Source: Gp13-AA77 sp035946735 (lineage in GTDB: Bacteria; Acidobacteriota; Terriglobia; UBA7540). Taken from it: a stretch of DNA of 64,000 nucleotides. Made by a program: the position numbers and the translations under genes. The notes under the pieces are model-generated. The model was not told where the DNA came from and ran no database searches. It saw only the letters and a program-made list of their open reading frames with translations. Shown piece after piece: positions 25,583 to 35,052 of this stretch; position 1 is the first letter of the stretch, and each line of letters starts with the position of its first letter. The stretch spans positions 1 to 64,000 of the forward strand of contig DASYYZ010000035.1 of the NCBI GenBank assembly GCA_035946735.1. The letters are read 5' to 3'.

Positions 25583-27232
25583 ATGCATGGCGGGCTATTA
25601 AGTCCGCCTGCGGCAAAGGGAATGCTGTCTTCCAAACCAAGTTCGCAGGTCACGGCGGCTGAGTCGGCTTGGCAGAAGCCGCTCGGCGCCCGGGAAAGGG
25701 TGACCCAAGCCCTGAACCGCATCACCTTCGGACCGCGACCCGAAGACCACGATCGCGTCCAGGCGATGGGTCTCGACGCATTCGTCGAGGAGCAGCTTCA
25801 CCCCGAGAGGCTGGACGATGCCGCCCTCGAGCAGCGCTTGGCGGTGTTGCCTACGCTTTCGATGACCACCAGCGAGTTGATCGACAAATACCCTGCTCCC
25901 AAGCAACTCGAGGCGCAGCAGGCGGAAGCCATGAAAGCGTCCGGAAAGGACGCCTCCATGATTGAAGACAGCGCCCGCGAAGTGGTGGTGGAATTAGGGC
26001 GCGAAGAAGTCTTGCGCGCGGTGTATAGCAGCCGCCAGCTCCAGGAAGTCATGGTTCAGTTCTGGATGAACCACTTCAACATCTTCGCCGGCAAGGGCCC
26101 GGACAAGTGGATGTTGACTTCGTTTGAGCGCGACACCATCCGTCCCCGGGTGCTCGGCAGGTTCGAAGACCTTTTGGTTGCCACGGCGCAAAGCCCGGCG
26201 ATGCAGTTCTATCTCGACAACTGGCTCAGTTCAGGTCCCTCCCCTACTGAGACTGCTATTGCTGGGCAGGCGCCTGTCCGAACACCCGCCGGCCTCAACC
26301 AACTGCGGCGGGGCCTCAATGAGAACTACGGTCGTGAGCTCATGGAACTCCATACTTTGGGCGTCAGCGGCGGCTACACCCAGCAGGACGTAATTGAGGT
26401 GGCGCGCTGCCTCACGGGGTGGACGCTGGGCCGGCCGCGGCGCGAGCCGGAGTTCTTTTTCGATCCGCGTTTGCACGACGACGGTCCGAAGTCGGTGCTC
26501 GGCCACTATATCGCTCCGGGCGGCGGCGTGGGCGACGGTTTGCAGGTTCTTCACATCCTGTCGACGCATCCTTCCACGGCACGCTTCATTTCCACCAAGC
26601 TCTGCCGCCGTTTCGCGGCCGATGATCCGCCGACGTCCCTGGTGGAGCGCACCAGCCGTGAGTTCACGCGGACCGGGGGCGATCTGCGCGCTGTTCTCAA
26701 ATCCCTCTTCACATCGCCCGAGTTCTATTCTGAAGGATCCTACCGCGCCAAGATGAAATCGCCGCTCGAGATCGTGGCAAGCTCTTTGCGCGCTCTGGGA
26801 GCCGAGACCGATGCCGGAATGCAGCTCCTCGGCTTCATGGGCCGGATGGGCGAGCCCATGTTTCAGTTGCAGGCCCCCTCGGGCTTTGCCGATCGAGCCA
26901 ACACGTGGACCAGCTCGAGTTCGCTGCTGGCGCGGCTGAACTTCGCCACTCTGCTCGCGTCAAACCGGATCAAGGGAACCACGATTGATTGGAACCGGGC
27001 GGTTTCCCAGCGAGCCGCAGCGTCGCCCGCCGGGGCAGTCGACGAGTTGAGCTGGCTGCTGACGCGTACCACGCTCTCGGGCGGCAGTCGCCACGCCATT
27101 CTGAACGGCATCAATCAGGCGCAGCCTGCATCGACGCGAGGGGGCTTGGCGCCTGCCTCGGAGAATGGTTACGCCGCCCTTCCTGCGGTGGCGGCGCTGG
27201 TGATTGGATCGCCCGAGTTCCAGCGGCGTTGA
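25583..27232 (+). CDS. DUF1800 domain protein
   Basis: A 549-residue DUF1800 protein: ALNRITFGPRPEDHDRVQAMGLDAFVEEQL near residue 40, VMVQFWMNHFNIFAGKG, NENYGRELMELHTLGVSGGYTQQDV, VARCLTGWTL, and C-terminal LPAVAALVIGSPEFQRR. It is encoded just upstream of a DUF1501 gene, the usual pairing. The pair is widespread in Planctomycetes, Acidobacteriota and Proteobacteria and is predicted to act outside the cytoplasm; the function is unknown. The extreme N-terminus is uncertain: no clear ribosome binding site precedes 25583, the DNA there forms a GGCGG...CCGCC hairpin, and an in-frame ATG at 25622 may be the true start. No signal peptide is seen from either start. Confidence 0.88.
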   Translation: MHGGLLSPPAAKGMLSSKPSSQVTAAESAWQKPLGARERVTQALNRITFGPRPEDHDRVQAMGLDAFVEEQLHPERLDDAALEQRLAVLPTLSMTTSELIDKYPAPKQLEAQQAEAMKASGKDASMIEDSAREVVVELGREEVLRAVYSSRQLQEVMVQFWMNHFNIFAGKGPDKWMLTSFERDTIRPRVLGRFEDLLVATAQSPAMQFYLDNWLSSGPSPTETAIAGQAPVRTPAGLNQLRRGLNENYGRELMELHTLGVSGGYTQQDVIEVARCLTGWTLGRPRREPEFFFDPRLHDDGPKSVLGHYIAPGGGVGDGLQVLHILSTHPSTARFISTKLCRRFAADDPPTSLVERTSREFTRTGGDLRAVLKSLFTSPEFYSEGSYRAKMKSPLEIVASSLRALGAETDAGMQLLGFMGRMGEPMFQLQAPSGFADRANTWTSSSSLLARLNFATLLASNRIKGTTIDWNRAVSQRAAASPAGAVDELSWLLTRTTLSGGSRHAILNGINQAQPASTRGGLAPASENGYAALPAVAALVIGSPEFQRR

Positions 27233-27278
27233 GGGGTTCTGGCGAGCGGCTTTTCCGCCCGCGGCAAGGCACGATGTT

Positions 27279-28562
27279 ATGGCACTATCGCGACGCTACT
27301 TCTTGAAATCGGCGGGCTTGAGCCTTTTCGGCGCAGGCTCCGTGCCTCCGTTCTTGCGGCGCACGGCTTATGCTCTCAACCAGCCGAACGCGAGTGCGCG
27401 CAAGAAGGTCCTGGTGGCGATCTTTCAACGGGGCGCGGCTGATGGCCTGAACACGATCGTTCCTTTCGGCGACCGGAGTTACTATTCGCTGCGACCGAGC
27501 ATCGCGATTCCGCCTCCAAGTTCGCGTTCGGAAAACGGCGGCCGGACCGTGATCGACCTCGATGGCTTTTTCGGGCTTCATCCTAGCCTCGCCGGGCTCA
27601 AACCGTTGTTCGATGCGCAGCATCTTGCCATCGTGCACGCCGCGGGATCACCCGACAGCACACGGTCGCATTTTGATGCTCAGGACTATATGGAAACGGC
27701 GGCGCCCGGGGTTCGCTCTGAGTCGAATGGATGGCTGAACCGCTATCTGGAATCCACCCCGGAAGCCGAAGTGACTCCTTTCCGCGCCGTAGCTGTGACG
27801 CCGCGAATGCCGATGACGCTTTTGGGCGCGGCGCCCGCGCTGGCGATGAACGATGTGAAGAGTTTCCGGTTGCGGCCGGTTGATCCGATAGTGGGCGGCA
27901 ATGGATCTCTCGCGGCGGTGTTCGAGTCGATGTACGCCTCTACTTCGGACCCGCTCCTCGGCCGCACGGCTCGCGAGATGTTTGAGGCAGCCGCAACGCT
28001 GGAGCGCCTGGGCCTGGCGGACTACCAGCCGGCGAACGGCGCCCGCTATCCGATGGGACAGTTAGGCAGGAGTCTCCAGCAGGTAGCGCAGTTGATCAGG
28101 GCCGATGTTGGGCTCGAGGTTGCGTTCGCTGAGGTTAGCGGCTGGGATCATCACGTGAATGAAGGCGCCGTGGAAGGACAACTGGCAAACAGCCTCAGGC
28201 AATTTGGCGATGCTCTGGTCGCTTTCCACCAGGACCTGGGCGATCGCATGTCCGAGGTGCTGGTGCTCAGCATGACGGAGTTTGGCCGCGCGGCGCGGGA
28301 GAACGGCAATCGCGGCACGGATCATGGTCACGCCGCCGTCATGTTCGCGCTCGGCGGTCCCGTAAAGGGCGGAAAGGTCTACGGGCGTTGGCCCGGCCTC
28401 GGTGAGGATCAGCTTTACGAAGGCCGCGACTTGGCGCTGACCACGGATTTTCGCGATGTGTTTGCCGAAGTGGCGGTGCGGCATCTCCGCGCCGCAGATG
28501 TGAACACAATTTTCCCCGGCTTTAGCGTGTTCCCCTCGCGCTTCCGGGGATTCTTAACTTGA
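27279..28562 (+). CDS. DUF1501 protein, Tat-exported
   Basis: A 427-residue protein. The start at 27279 is chosen because it exposes a Tat signal (MALSRRYFLKSAGLSLFGAG), with the twin arginine in SRRYFLK. Family motifs include VLVAIFQRGAADGLNTIVPFGD, LDGFFGLHPSLAGLKPLFD, AGSPDSTRSHFDAQDYME, VSGWDHHVNEG and EFGRAARENGNRGTDHGHAAVMFALGG. The fold is related to alkaline-phosphatase/sulfatase-like proteins. Tat export suggests a folded, perhaps metal-containing periplasmic protein acting with the DUF1800 product encoded 46 bases upstream. Confidence 0.9.
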   Translation: MALSRRYFLKSAGLSLFGAGSVPPFLRRTAYALNQPNASARKKVLVAIFQRGAADGLNTIVPFGDRSYYSLRPSIAIPPPSSRSENGGRTVIDLDGFFGLHPSLAGLKPLFDAQHLAIVHAAGSPDSTRSHFDAQDYMETAAPGVRSESNGWLNRYLESTPEAEVTPFRAVAVTPRMPMTLLGAAPALAMNDVKSFRLRPVDPIVGGNGSLAAVFESMYASTSDPLLGRTAREMFEAAATLERLGLADYQPANGARYPMGQLGRSLQQVAQLIRADVGLEVAFAEVSGWDHHVNEGAVEGQLANSLRQFGDALVAFHQDLGDRMSEVLVLSMTEFGRAARENGNRGTDHGHAAVMFALGGPVKGGKVYGRWPGLGEDQLYEGRDLALTTDFRDVFAEVAVRHLRAADVNTIFPGFSVFPSRFRGFLT

Positions 28563-28956
28563 GGGGGAGAGGATTGAGCAAGACAAGCTCCGAGTATGCT
28601 TGGCAGGCGAGGTTTGTTCGAGCGATCGGGTTGGGTCTCGCAAAATAAGTCCCGTGGGAGGCAGGATCCAACCCATCCGGTTTCGAGCGCTTCGGCAGGT
28701 CGAAGCATAACTCGGCGAAACAAGCCGGGGCCGGTTTCTTCCCCCCCTTCGAGATCGGCCCTGGCCTGATCGCTCTCGGTGCTCTGGCGGTGCTTTTTCC
28801 GATTCGGCCACGCCGGGCTCGATCCAGCCTCCGGCGTTCGGGAATGAGCCCCGGCTACAGCCCTAGCTAACCGATACCCTCTTCGAAGTCCCGGCGTCGC
28901 CATCCCTTTTTTGATAGACTAAACAGGAGCTTGCGCACGGCGAGGCTTAGACGCAA
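28563..28956. other. intergenic region
   Basis: Nothing recognisable: no gene with a ribosome binding site, no strong hairpin and no promoter of note. Confidence 0.4.
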
Positions 28957-29505
28957 ATGGCGACCCGCGGATTCACCGCACCAATTCTATTTACTTTGCT
29001 TGTGCTCTGCTCGACGGTTCTTGCCCGGCAGCAGGACCAATCGGGCGACCAGCAGCAGCCCAAGCCGCCCACCCTGAACAAGCCTTCGGATCAGAAGCCA
29101 CCAACCCTCGGTGGCGACGGTGAAGCTCCATCGCTGGCGGGCCCTCATTCCGCCAACACAAACGACCCTGGCCGGCTGCTGCGCGTCCACTCCATTTTTA
29201 TCGATCCGATGGACAACGGACTCGCCGAAAAGCTGGTCGGCGAAATCGGCGCCCACGGCCCTTTTCGGATTGCGTCAAGCCGTCAGGAAGCCGACGCGGT
29301 GCTGCGCGGGACGTGCTTCGATTCCACGCGCCTTAAGACTGTGCATTCCGAGGTTTTTTTGACAAGCCGAGGGGGAGAAGCCATCTGGCAGGATATCGTC
29401 CGCCAGCCCTATAAGCCGCCTCCGCTGGCGCGGGCTGTAGGAACCACGGCGCAGGTGATCGTGGCAGATCTTGCGGCCAGCGTCCGCGAGGCGCACGCGA
29501 AATAG
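28957..29505 (+). CDS. hypothetical secreted protein
   Basis: A 182-residue protein with a signal peptide (MATRGFTAPILFTLLVLCSTVLA), then a Gln/Pro-rich linker (residues 24-65), then a small folded domain beginning GRLLRVHSIFIDPMDNGLAEKLVGEI. The stretch FRIASSRQEADAVLRGTCFDS followed by EVFLTSRGGEAIWQDIV resembles small periplasmic domains in which a stress or damage value is compared, but no family is recognised with confidence. GAGG stands about 11 bases before the ATG. Convergent with the M20 peptidase gene. Confidence 0.65.
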   Translation: MATRGFTAPILFTLLVLCSTVLARQQDQSGDQQQPKPPTLNKPSDQKPPTLGGDGEAPSLAGPHSANTNDPGRLLRVHSIFIDPMDNGLAEKLVGEIGAHGPFRIASSRQEADAVLRGTCFDSTRLKTVHSEVFLTSRGGEAIWQDIVRQPYKPPPLARAVGTTAQVIVADLAASVREAHAK

Positions 29506-29544
29506 CCCATTGTCGGCGTTCGGTCAACCGGTCGATTTTCGATT

Positions 29545-30720
29545 TCACGCGAGTAAGGCCGGCCCCGGGTTTTTCTCGTTATCGCCAAAGCGTCTCGCGA
29601 TCTCCACCAGCACCCTGGCGCACGTCACCACCGAGTCCAGGTCCACCCACTCCACGGCTTCGTGGGCCCCGGCGCCGGCCGGTCCGTAGTTCACGGTCGG
29701 AACTCCGGCGGCGGCGAAGAGCGCCGCATCCATCCAGTAGCCCACGCCTGTCTCTTCCGGCGTCCGGCCCGTCACCGCTTCAGCAGCGGCACGCACGCAT
29801 TCAGCGACGTGTGCCCTTGGATCGCAACTGAGTGGAGGACGATCGAGCAGGCAAGTGATTTCCGCTTCTTCACCGCATGCCGCAACCACCGCCGCCAGCT
29901 CTTCGATAACCCGTTGCGGCGTTTCGCCGGGTAAAGTTCGACGCTCCACCTGCAAAACGCAGCGTTCGGAGTAGGTGGAGAGGCCCGAGCCTCCTTTGAT
30001 GAGCGCACAGTGTTGAGAGGCTGAGCCCAGGAGCGGGTGAGTTCTGCGGCGCAATTCGTCTCGATCGAACTGTTCGAGCGCGGCAATCACGCGGCCCATT
30101 TTGCCGATGGCGCTTACACCCAGATCCCAACGGCTTCCATGGGCGGCGCGTCCATGAGTAATGATTTCGGCCCACACGAAGCCCTTATGAGCGAGCACGA
30201 GCCGGCCCTCGCTTGGCTCCGTCAGAACGCAGGCATCCGCCGGGTAGCGTTTCACAAAATCCTGCGCGCCCAGGCTGGCATATTCCTCGTCCGCGACGAG
30301 CGCCAGCATAACCCTTCCAGCAAAGCTCCCGGTGGCAAGCACGGCAGCGGCTGCCATCATGGCCGCCGCGCTTCCCTTCATGTCGTAGCTGCCGCGCCCG
30401 TACACCCGATTGCCGTCCAGTCTGGGCTCAAAGGGCGGGATTGACATGCCGGATGTGCCGACGGTATCCAGGTGCGCGCAAAAAACAAGGGTGGGACGAC
30501 ATCCTGCGCCAACCTCAGCTACTGCATTCAGCCGCCCGGGCGCAGCTTGATCGGTCCAGCTTCGAACGTCCCGAGCCAGCAGCCAGTCGCGCGCAGCGGA
30601 TGCAATCGCGGCCTCATTGCAACCCTCATCTGGCGCCAGGGTCGGATTCACGGAAGGCGTGCGGATCAGAAGCTGAAGAGCATCCAGCACGTTCGATCGC
30701 AGATCATCATGGTCGCTCAA
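29545..30720 (-). CDS. M20 family metallopeptidase (ArgE/DapE-like deacylase)
   Basis: A 391-residue dinuclear zinc hydrolase. Metal-binding and catalytic motifs: FCAHLDTVG (His and catalytic Asp), YGRGSYDMKGS (bridging Asp), LVADEEYASLG (catalytic and ligand Glu), VLTEPSEG, and C-terminal GAGAHEAVEW (His). The dimerisation domain lies between. The family includes acetylornithine deacetylase, succinyl-diaminopimelate desuccinylase and peptidases; no arginine or lysine genes are nearby, so the substrate is left open. Divergent from the SET-domain gene, 62 bases apart. Confidence 0.88.
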   Translation of the reverse strand: MSDHDDLRSNVLDALQLLIRTPSVNPTLAPDEGCNEAAIASAARDWLLARDVRSWTDQAAPGRLNAVAEVGAGCRPTLVFCAHLDTVGTSGMSIPPFEPRLDGNRVYGRGSYDMKGSAAAMMAAAAVLATGSFAGRVMLALVADEEYASLGAQDFVKRYPADACVLTEPSEGRLVLAHKGFVWAEIITHGRAAHGSRWDLGVSAIGKMGRVIAALEQFDRDELRRRTHPLLGSASQHCALIKGGSGLSTYSERCVLQVERRTLPGETPQRVIEELAAVVAACGEEAEITCLLDRPPLSCDPRAHVAECVRAAAEAVTGRTPEETGVGYWMDAALFAAAGVPTVNYGPAGAGAHEAVEWVDLDSVVTCARVLVEIARRFGDNEKNPGPALLA

Positions 30721-30782
30721 CCTGCACCCCTGAAGTACACTATAGGGCCGAAGCGCGACACTCGCGAGAGCTGAGGAGGCTG

Positions 30783-31286
30783 ATGGCTGCGACCCCCACC
30801 GATGCTAAGCCCGCAATCGACAGGCGCTACGCTTGCTTTCGCCTCCGAATTGGGCGCTCACTGATCCACCGCTGGGGCGTCTACGCCGGCCAGAGCATTC
30901 CTGCCGGACGTAAGGTGATCGAATACACCGGCGAGAAAATCGACCGTGACGAGTTCAAGCGGCGGCAGGAGACTCTGTACCTGTTCGAGCTGGACGACGA
31001 ATGGACCATCGACGGCAGCGTGCGTGGCTCGGGCGCACAGTTCATCAATCACTCCTGCGAACCCAACCTGGTCACCCGCGTCATGAAGGGGCATATCCTT
31101 TACTTCAGCTTGCGCCGCATCAGAAAGGACGAGGAATTGACCGTCGATTACAACTACGACGACGAGGACGAACTGATGGTCTGCGGCTGCGGCTCAAAGG
31201 CATGCCGGGGAACCATTAACGTCAATGGCCGAGGCATCTCTGCAACGTCGTTGTCGAGTGAAAACACGGAGCGCAGCAACGCCTGA
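30783..31286 (+). CDS. SET-domain protein (lysine methyltransferase-like)
   Basis: A 167-residue protein with a complete SET core: WGVYAGQSIPAGRKVIEYTGEKI, the pseudoknot motif QFINHSCEPNLV, LRRIRKDEELTVDYNYD, and a post-SET-like CGCGSKACRG with cysteines able to hold zinc together with the SET cysteine. It starts at an ATG preceded by GAGGAGG. SET proteins in bacteria are sporadic; those of Chlamydiae and others methylate histone-like or ribosomal proteins. The target here is unknown. The C-terminal 20 residues are Ser/Thr/Asn-rich. Confidence 0.88.
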   Translation: MAATPTDAKPAIDRRYACFRLRIGRSLIHRWGVYAGQSIPAGRKVIEYTGEKIDRDEFKRRQETLYLFELDDEWTIDGSVRGSGAQFINHSCEPNLVTRVMKGHILYFSLRRIRKDEELTVDYNYDDEDELMVCGCGSKACRGTINVNGRGISATSLSSENTERSNA

Positions 31287-31389
31287 CCCGTTCCTCCCGT
31301 AACTGGCGAAGTGTACGCGAGAGAGCGCGCTTTTGGGGGGAGCCACGGTCCAATATCATTTTCGCGCGCCGCACAACGCCTGCAAGCCA

Positions 31390-32577
31390 TCACTCGCTCG
31401 ATTCGATTTCCATCGCCATCCCCAATCCGCCCGAAACGCACAGCGTGGCGAGACCCCGGCGGACGCGGCGCTTCTTCATCTCGTGCAGCAGCGTGACCGC
31501 AATGCGCGCGCCCGTGCAGCCGATGGGATGCCCGAGCGCGATGGCGCCGCCGTTCACATTCAGCCGCTCGCGGTCGAAGTGAAGCTCGCGATCGCAGGCG
31601 ATCACCTGCGCTGCGAAAGCCTCGTTGAGCTCCATGAGATCGTAGCTCTCAAGAGCGTGTCCAGTGCGGGCGAGAAGCTTGCGAATGGCCGGCACCGGTC
31701 CGAGGCCCATGACCTTCGGATCGACTCCCGCGATCGCATAGTCCGCGATGCGCCCGAGGGACGCCGTGCCTCGATTGGATCGCTTCATCCAGTCGCTCGA
31801 CGCCAGCACCATCGCGGCAGCGCCGTCGGTGATGCCGGACGCGTTGCCGGCCGTGACCGTGCCAGTCTTCGAGAACACCGGCGCCAGCCTGGCAAGCGAC
31901 TGTGAAGTGGTATCCGGGCGCGGATGCTCATCTGATGTGAATTCGTGGTCGCCTCTCTTATCCTTGATTATCACCGGCGCAATCTCGTCCAGGAATCGGC
32001 CCGTCTTGAGAGCGTGCGCGGCGCACTGCTGGCTGGCGAGCGCAAACGCATCCTGCTCTTCGCGCGAGATCTCATACTGGCCGGCGAGCAACTCCGCCGT
32101 CTCGCCCATCACCATGCCGGAGAGCGGACAGAGGAAGCCATCCTGATACATGCCGTCGACGAGCTGCTGGTGCCCGATCCTCGCGCCCCAACGCGCGCCT
32201 TCCACAAAGTAAGGAACGCGGCTCATGGCCTCCATGCCGCCGGCCAGCACCACGTCCGCGCGGCCGAGCATAATCTGGTCGAAGCCGAGCGCGATTGCCT
32301 TCAGCCCCGAAGCGCACGCCTGGTTCACCGTGTAGGCAGGAACCTCGACGGGCACGCCGGATCGCACACCAACCTGGCGGGCGGGATTGGGGCCGTTGCC
32401 GGCCTGCCGCGCGTGGCCGAAGATCACTTCGTCGACTTCCCCGGGCCGCACGCCTGCACGCTCAAGCGCGGCTTGTGCCGCGACTGCGCCGAGATCGGGA
32501 GCGATAAATGCAGCGAGGCTTCCGCCGTACTTGCCAATCGGGGTGCGAACTGCGCTCAAAATGTGAACGTTTCGCAT
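31390..32577 (-). CDS. acetyl-CoA C-acetyltransferase (thiolase)
   Basis: A 395-residue thiolase. The acyl-accepting Cys lies in VNQACASGLKA (about residue 89), followed by GGMEAMSRVPY, the substrate loop, and the C-terminal motifs NVNGGAIALGHPIGCTGAR (His) and CVSGGLGMA (second Cys). Length and motifs fit biosynthetic acetoacetyl-CoA thiolase of the AtoB/PhaA type, though a degradative 3-ketoacyl-CoA thiolase is not excluded. It begins 17 bases after the TIM-barrel gene on the same strand. Confidence 0.92.
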   Translation of the reverse strand: MRNVHILSAVRTPIGKYGGSLAAFIAPDLGAVAAQAALERAGVRPGEVDEVIFGHARQAGNGPNPARQVGVRSGVPVEVPAYTVNQACASGLKAIALGFDQIMLGRADVVLAGGMEAMSRVPYFVEGARWGARIGHQQLVDGMYQDGFLCPLSGMVMGETAELLAGQYEISREEQDAFALASQQCAAHALKTGRFLDEIAPVIIKDKRGDHEFTSDEHPRPDTTSQSLARLAPVFSKTGTVTAGNASGITDGAAAMVLASSDWMKRSNRGTASLGRIADYAIAGVDPKVMGLGPVPAIRKLLARTGHALESYDLMELNEAFAAQVIACDRELHFDRERLNVNGGAIALGHPIGCTGARIAVTLLHEMKKRRVRRGLATLCVSGGLGMAMEIESSE

Positions 32578-32594
32578 TGCAGGAATGATGTCCT

Positions 32595-33542
32595 CTACAA
32601 AAACCTCAGCAGCTCATTGATCACCGCTTGCACGCCAACATAGTCGTCGCCGCTCGCTTCGTATTCGACCGAATAGAGGCCGCGGAATCCGGCGTCCTTC
32701 GAGATCTGCACGCACTTCTGAAAATCGAAGGCGGTCTCGTTGCCGCTCGCGTCGAACTTCAGGCCCGTGGCGTGGCAGACCGTGCGCGCATAAGAAAACA
32801 GGATCGGCAAGCCGCGCAGACGAGTTTGGTTGTCCGGGAAGTTGCCGAAGTCAGGCAAAGCGCCCACAAACGGCCCGCCCACGCCGCGAAAAATCTGCGC
32901 CAGCACTTCAGGATGCACAGCGCCGGTCTCGCCATGATTCTCGATCAGCACGACAATGCTCTTCGAACGCCCGTAGGCCGTCAGCCTGCGGTACGAATCG
33001 ATGGTGGCGGTCAGATTCTCCGGGTCGCTGCCGCCAGGGTCGCAGCAGACGGAACGAGCTCCCAGCTGCTTTGCAACGTCGATCCACCTCTTCGAGGCTT
33101 CGAGCGCGGCGGCGCGCACCGGAGGATCGGAACCTGAGAGGCCACCGCCATCCTGAAGCTCCTTGATGTCTACCACAATGTCCACGAGACGCGAACGCGC
33201 GCCCGCGAGGTTCCACTTCAATTCGTTTAGGTAAGCCGGTTCGAGCGAGGCAAAGTGAGGCGCCACAAATTCCAGGTTGTGAACCTTGTAGCGGTCCGCG
33301 ACTATTTGAGGAAAATCGAGAAGAACCAGCTTCTCCACCGGCTCCGCTGCGCCGCTCTCGCGGGTGCTCTCAAAGGAATTGCGAAAACTCCAGCTCGAGA
33401 CACAAAGGCGGTCGAGTTTGCGCGGAGCAGGTGCAGCACGATGAGGCTTGGCGCGCCGGGCGCGCTGCGGTAGGGCGGTATTGCCGGTCAGCGCGGCGGA
33501 GGCTCCCGCAACGACGGAAGTCAGGAAATCGCGTCTCTTCAT
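32595..33542 (-). CDS. Tat-exported sugar phosphate isomerase/epimerase-like TIM-barrel protein
   Basis: A 315-residue protein. The start MKRRDFLTSVVAGASAALTG is a Tat signal. The body is a xylose-isomerase-like TIM barrel: LCVSSWSFRN, VHNLEFVAPHFAS, RSVCCDPGG, IVVLIENHGE, VGALPDFGNFPD and GLYSVEYEASGDDYVG, in which Glu/Asp/His residues would bind a divalent metal. Such exported members are common in Acidobacteriota and Planctomycetes and probably act on sugars or cyclitols in the periplasm. The substrate is unknown. It is divergent from the glycerate kinase gene. Confidence 0.85.
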   Translation of the reverse strand: MKRRDFLTSVVAGASAALTGNTALPQRARRAKPHRAAPAPRKLDRLCVSSWSFRNSFESTRESGAAEPVEKLVLLDFPQIVADRYKVHNLEFVAPHFASLEPAYLNELKWNLAGARSRLVDIVVDIKELQDGGGLSGSDPPVRAAALEASKRWIDVAKQLGARSVCCDPGGSDPENLTATIDSYRRLTAYGRSKSIVVLIENHGETGAVHPEVLAQIFRGVGGPFVGALPDFGNFPDNQTRLRGLPILFSYARTVCHATGLKFDASGNETAFDFQKCVQISKDAGFRGLYSVEYEASGDDYVGVQAVINELLRFL

Positions 33543-33662
33543 AAGCGGCGAGTCTCAGAGGTGCGCCAATCGTCCAAATCGTTATACTAGCATCGCGGCT
33601 GACAGAGGGCCGTCAGCGAGCGGCCTTCAGCACAGACCAAGCCAGGAGTGGTGACGGCCAGC

Positions 33663-35042
33663 ATGACCGATCCTAATCAATCTCTTCGCGAATACGCAGG
33701 AAAACTCCTCGCCACGCAGATTTTCTTTGAGGCCATGGCGTGCATTGATGTCCGTCGAGCAATGCACGAGCGCATTCGGAAACAGGCGGACCAACTTATC
33801 TTCCGCTCAGATCAATACGGCTCCGAGAGCCTTGTTTCGATCAAGCGCTCGCCGAGCGTCATAGCTTTCGGTAAGGCGGCCGGCAGCATGGCGCTCGCTC
33901 TGAACGATATTCTGGAGGGGCCCGTTGAGGCTGGAGTGCTGGTCAGTACCACGATTCCCGAAGAGCGGCCGGCCCGTTTTAGCTGCTTTGCAGGCGGCCA
34001 TCCCTATCCGAATGACGGCAGCCTTCGCGGAGCAGCGGCTGCGCTGGAACTCGTTTCGGGCCGCGTGCCGGACGACCTCGTCATCTTCCTAATCTCCGGT
34101 GGCGGGTCGGCCCTGTTTGAGAAGCCGCTCGATGGGTCTGTGACGCTCGATGACCTGGTCGAGTTCAATAAGGCGCTGGTCACCGGCGAACTTCCGATCG
34201 AGCAGATCAATACTTTGCGCAAGCACATTTCCGCGGTGAAGGGCGGGCGTTTGGCCATCGCCGCTTCGCCTGCGGAGCAGCTCACGATCTTCATTTCGGA
34301 CGTGCCAGAAAATCATGATTCCATGGTGGCCTCGGGACCTACCATGCCCGACTCTTCCACAGCCGAAGAGTGCTACGCGCTCGCGCGGGATCATCATCTG
34401 CTCGATCAATTTCCGGTCTCCATCCGCCGCTATTTTGGCCAGCGCTCGCTCCCCGAGACGCCCAAGCCCGGCGACACCGGATTCGGCCGCTCACGTTATT
34501 GCCGCCTGCTCTCGAATGCGGATGCCGTCGAGGCCGCGCGCGGCGCTGCCGAAAATGCAGGGCTCGTAACCAAGGTGGACGAGGGCCGCTGGGACGCCGA
34601 CTTCCGCAAAGTAGCGCGTGCTAACTGCGCCGCCCTGGACGATCTTGCGGCAGAAAATCCGGGTCGGCCCGTTTGCCTCGTGGTTGGAGGCGAAGCCACT
34701 TGTCCCGTCACAGGCAATGGCGTGGGCGGACGCAATCAGGCGTTTGCTCTGGAGGCGGCCCGGCTCATTACGGGCCGCAATCGTGCCGTGCTCAGCGCAG
34801 GAACTGATGGCCGCGACGGCAACAGCCCAGCCGCCGGCGCAGTGGCAGACGGGCAGACCATTTCCCGGGCCAAGGCCAGGAACCTCGATCCTTCCCGGTA
34901 CATTGCAGCGAGCGACTCATATCACTTTTTCCGCGCGCTCGGTGACACCATCGAGGTGGGCTACACCGGCAACAACGTTCGAGACCTTCGGCTGTGGATC
35001 GATCTCGGTGTCGAGTCGAGCGGCGACCGTGACGCTTCCTGA
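33663..35042 (+). CDS. glycerate 2-kinase (GckA/TtuD, DUF4147-MOFRL)
   Basis: A 459-residue kinase making 2-phosphoglycerate from glycerate. The N-terminal DUF4147 domain has AFGKAAGSMALAL, GGHPYPNDGSL, FLISGGGSALFE and LRKHISAVKGGRLA; the C-terminal MOFRL domain has VVGGEATCPVTGNGVGGRNQAFALEAA and LSAGTDGRDGNSPAAGA. The ATG at 33663 is preferred over GTG codons at 33648 and 33651 because GGTGA lies 8 bases before it. It feeds glyoxylate or hydroxypyruvate-derived glycerate into glycolysis. Convergent with the DMT transporter. Confidence 0.92.
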   Translation: MTDPNQSLREYAGKLLATQIFFEAMACIDVRRAMHERIRKQADQLIFRSDQYGSESLVSIKRSPSVIAFGKAAGSMALALNDILEGPVEAGVLVSTTIPEERPARFSCFAGGHPYPNDGSLRGAAAALELVSGRVPDDLVIFLISGGGSALFEKPLDGSVTLDDLVEFNKALVTGELPIEQINTLRKHISAVKGGRLAIAASPAEQLTIFISDVPENHDSMVASGPTMPDSSTAEECYALARDHHLLDQFPVSIRRYFGQRSLPETPKPGDTGFGRSRYCRLLSNADAVEAARGAAENAGLVTKVDEGRWDADFRKVARANCAALDDLAAENPGRPVCLVVGGEATCPVTGNGVGGRNQAFALEAARLITGRNRAVLSAGTDGRDGNSPAAGAVADGQTISRAKARNLDPSRYIAASDSYHFFRALGDTIEVGYTGNNVRDLRLWIDLGVESSGDRDAS

Positions 35043-35052
35043 TCGTCCGCTC

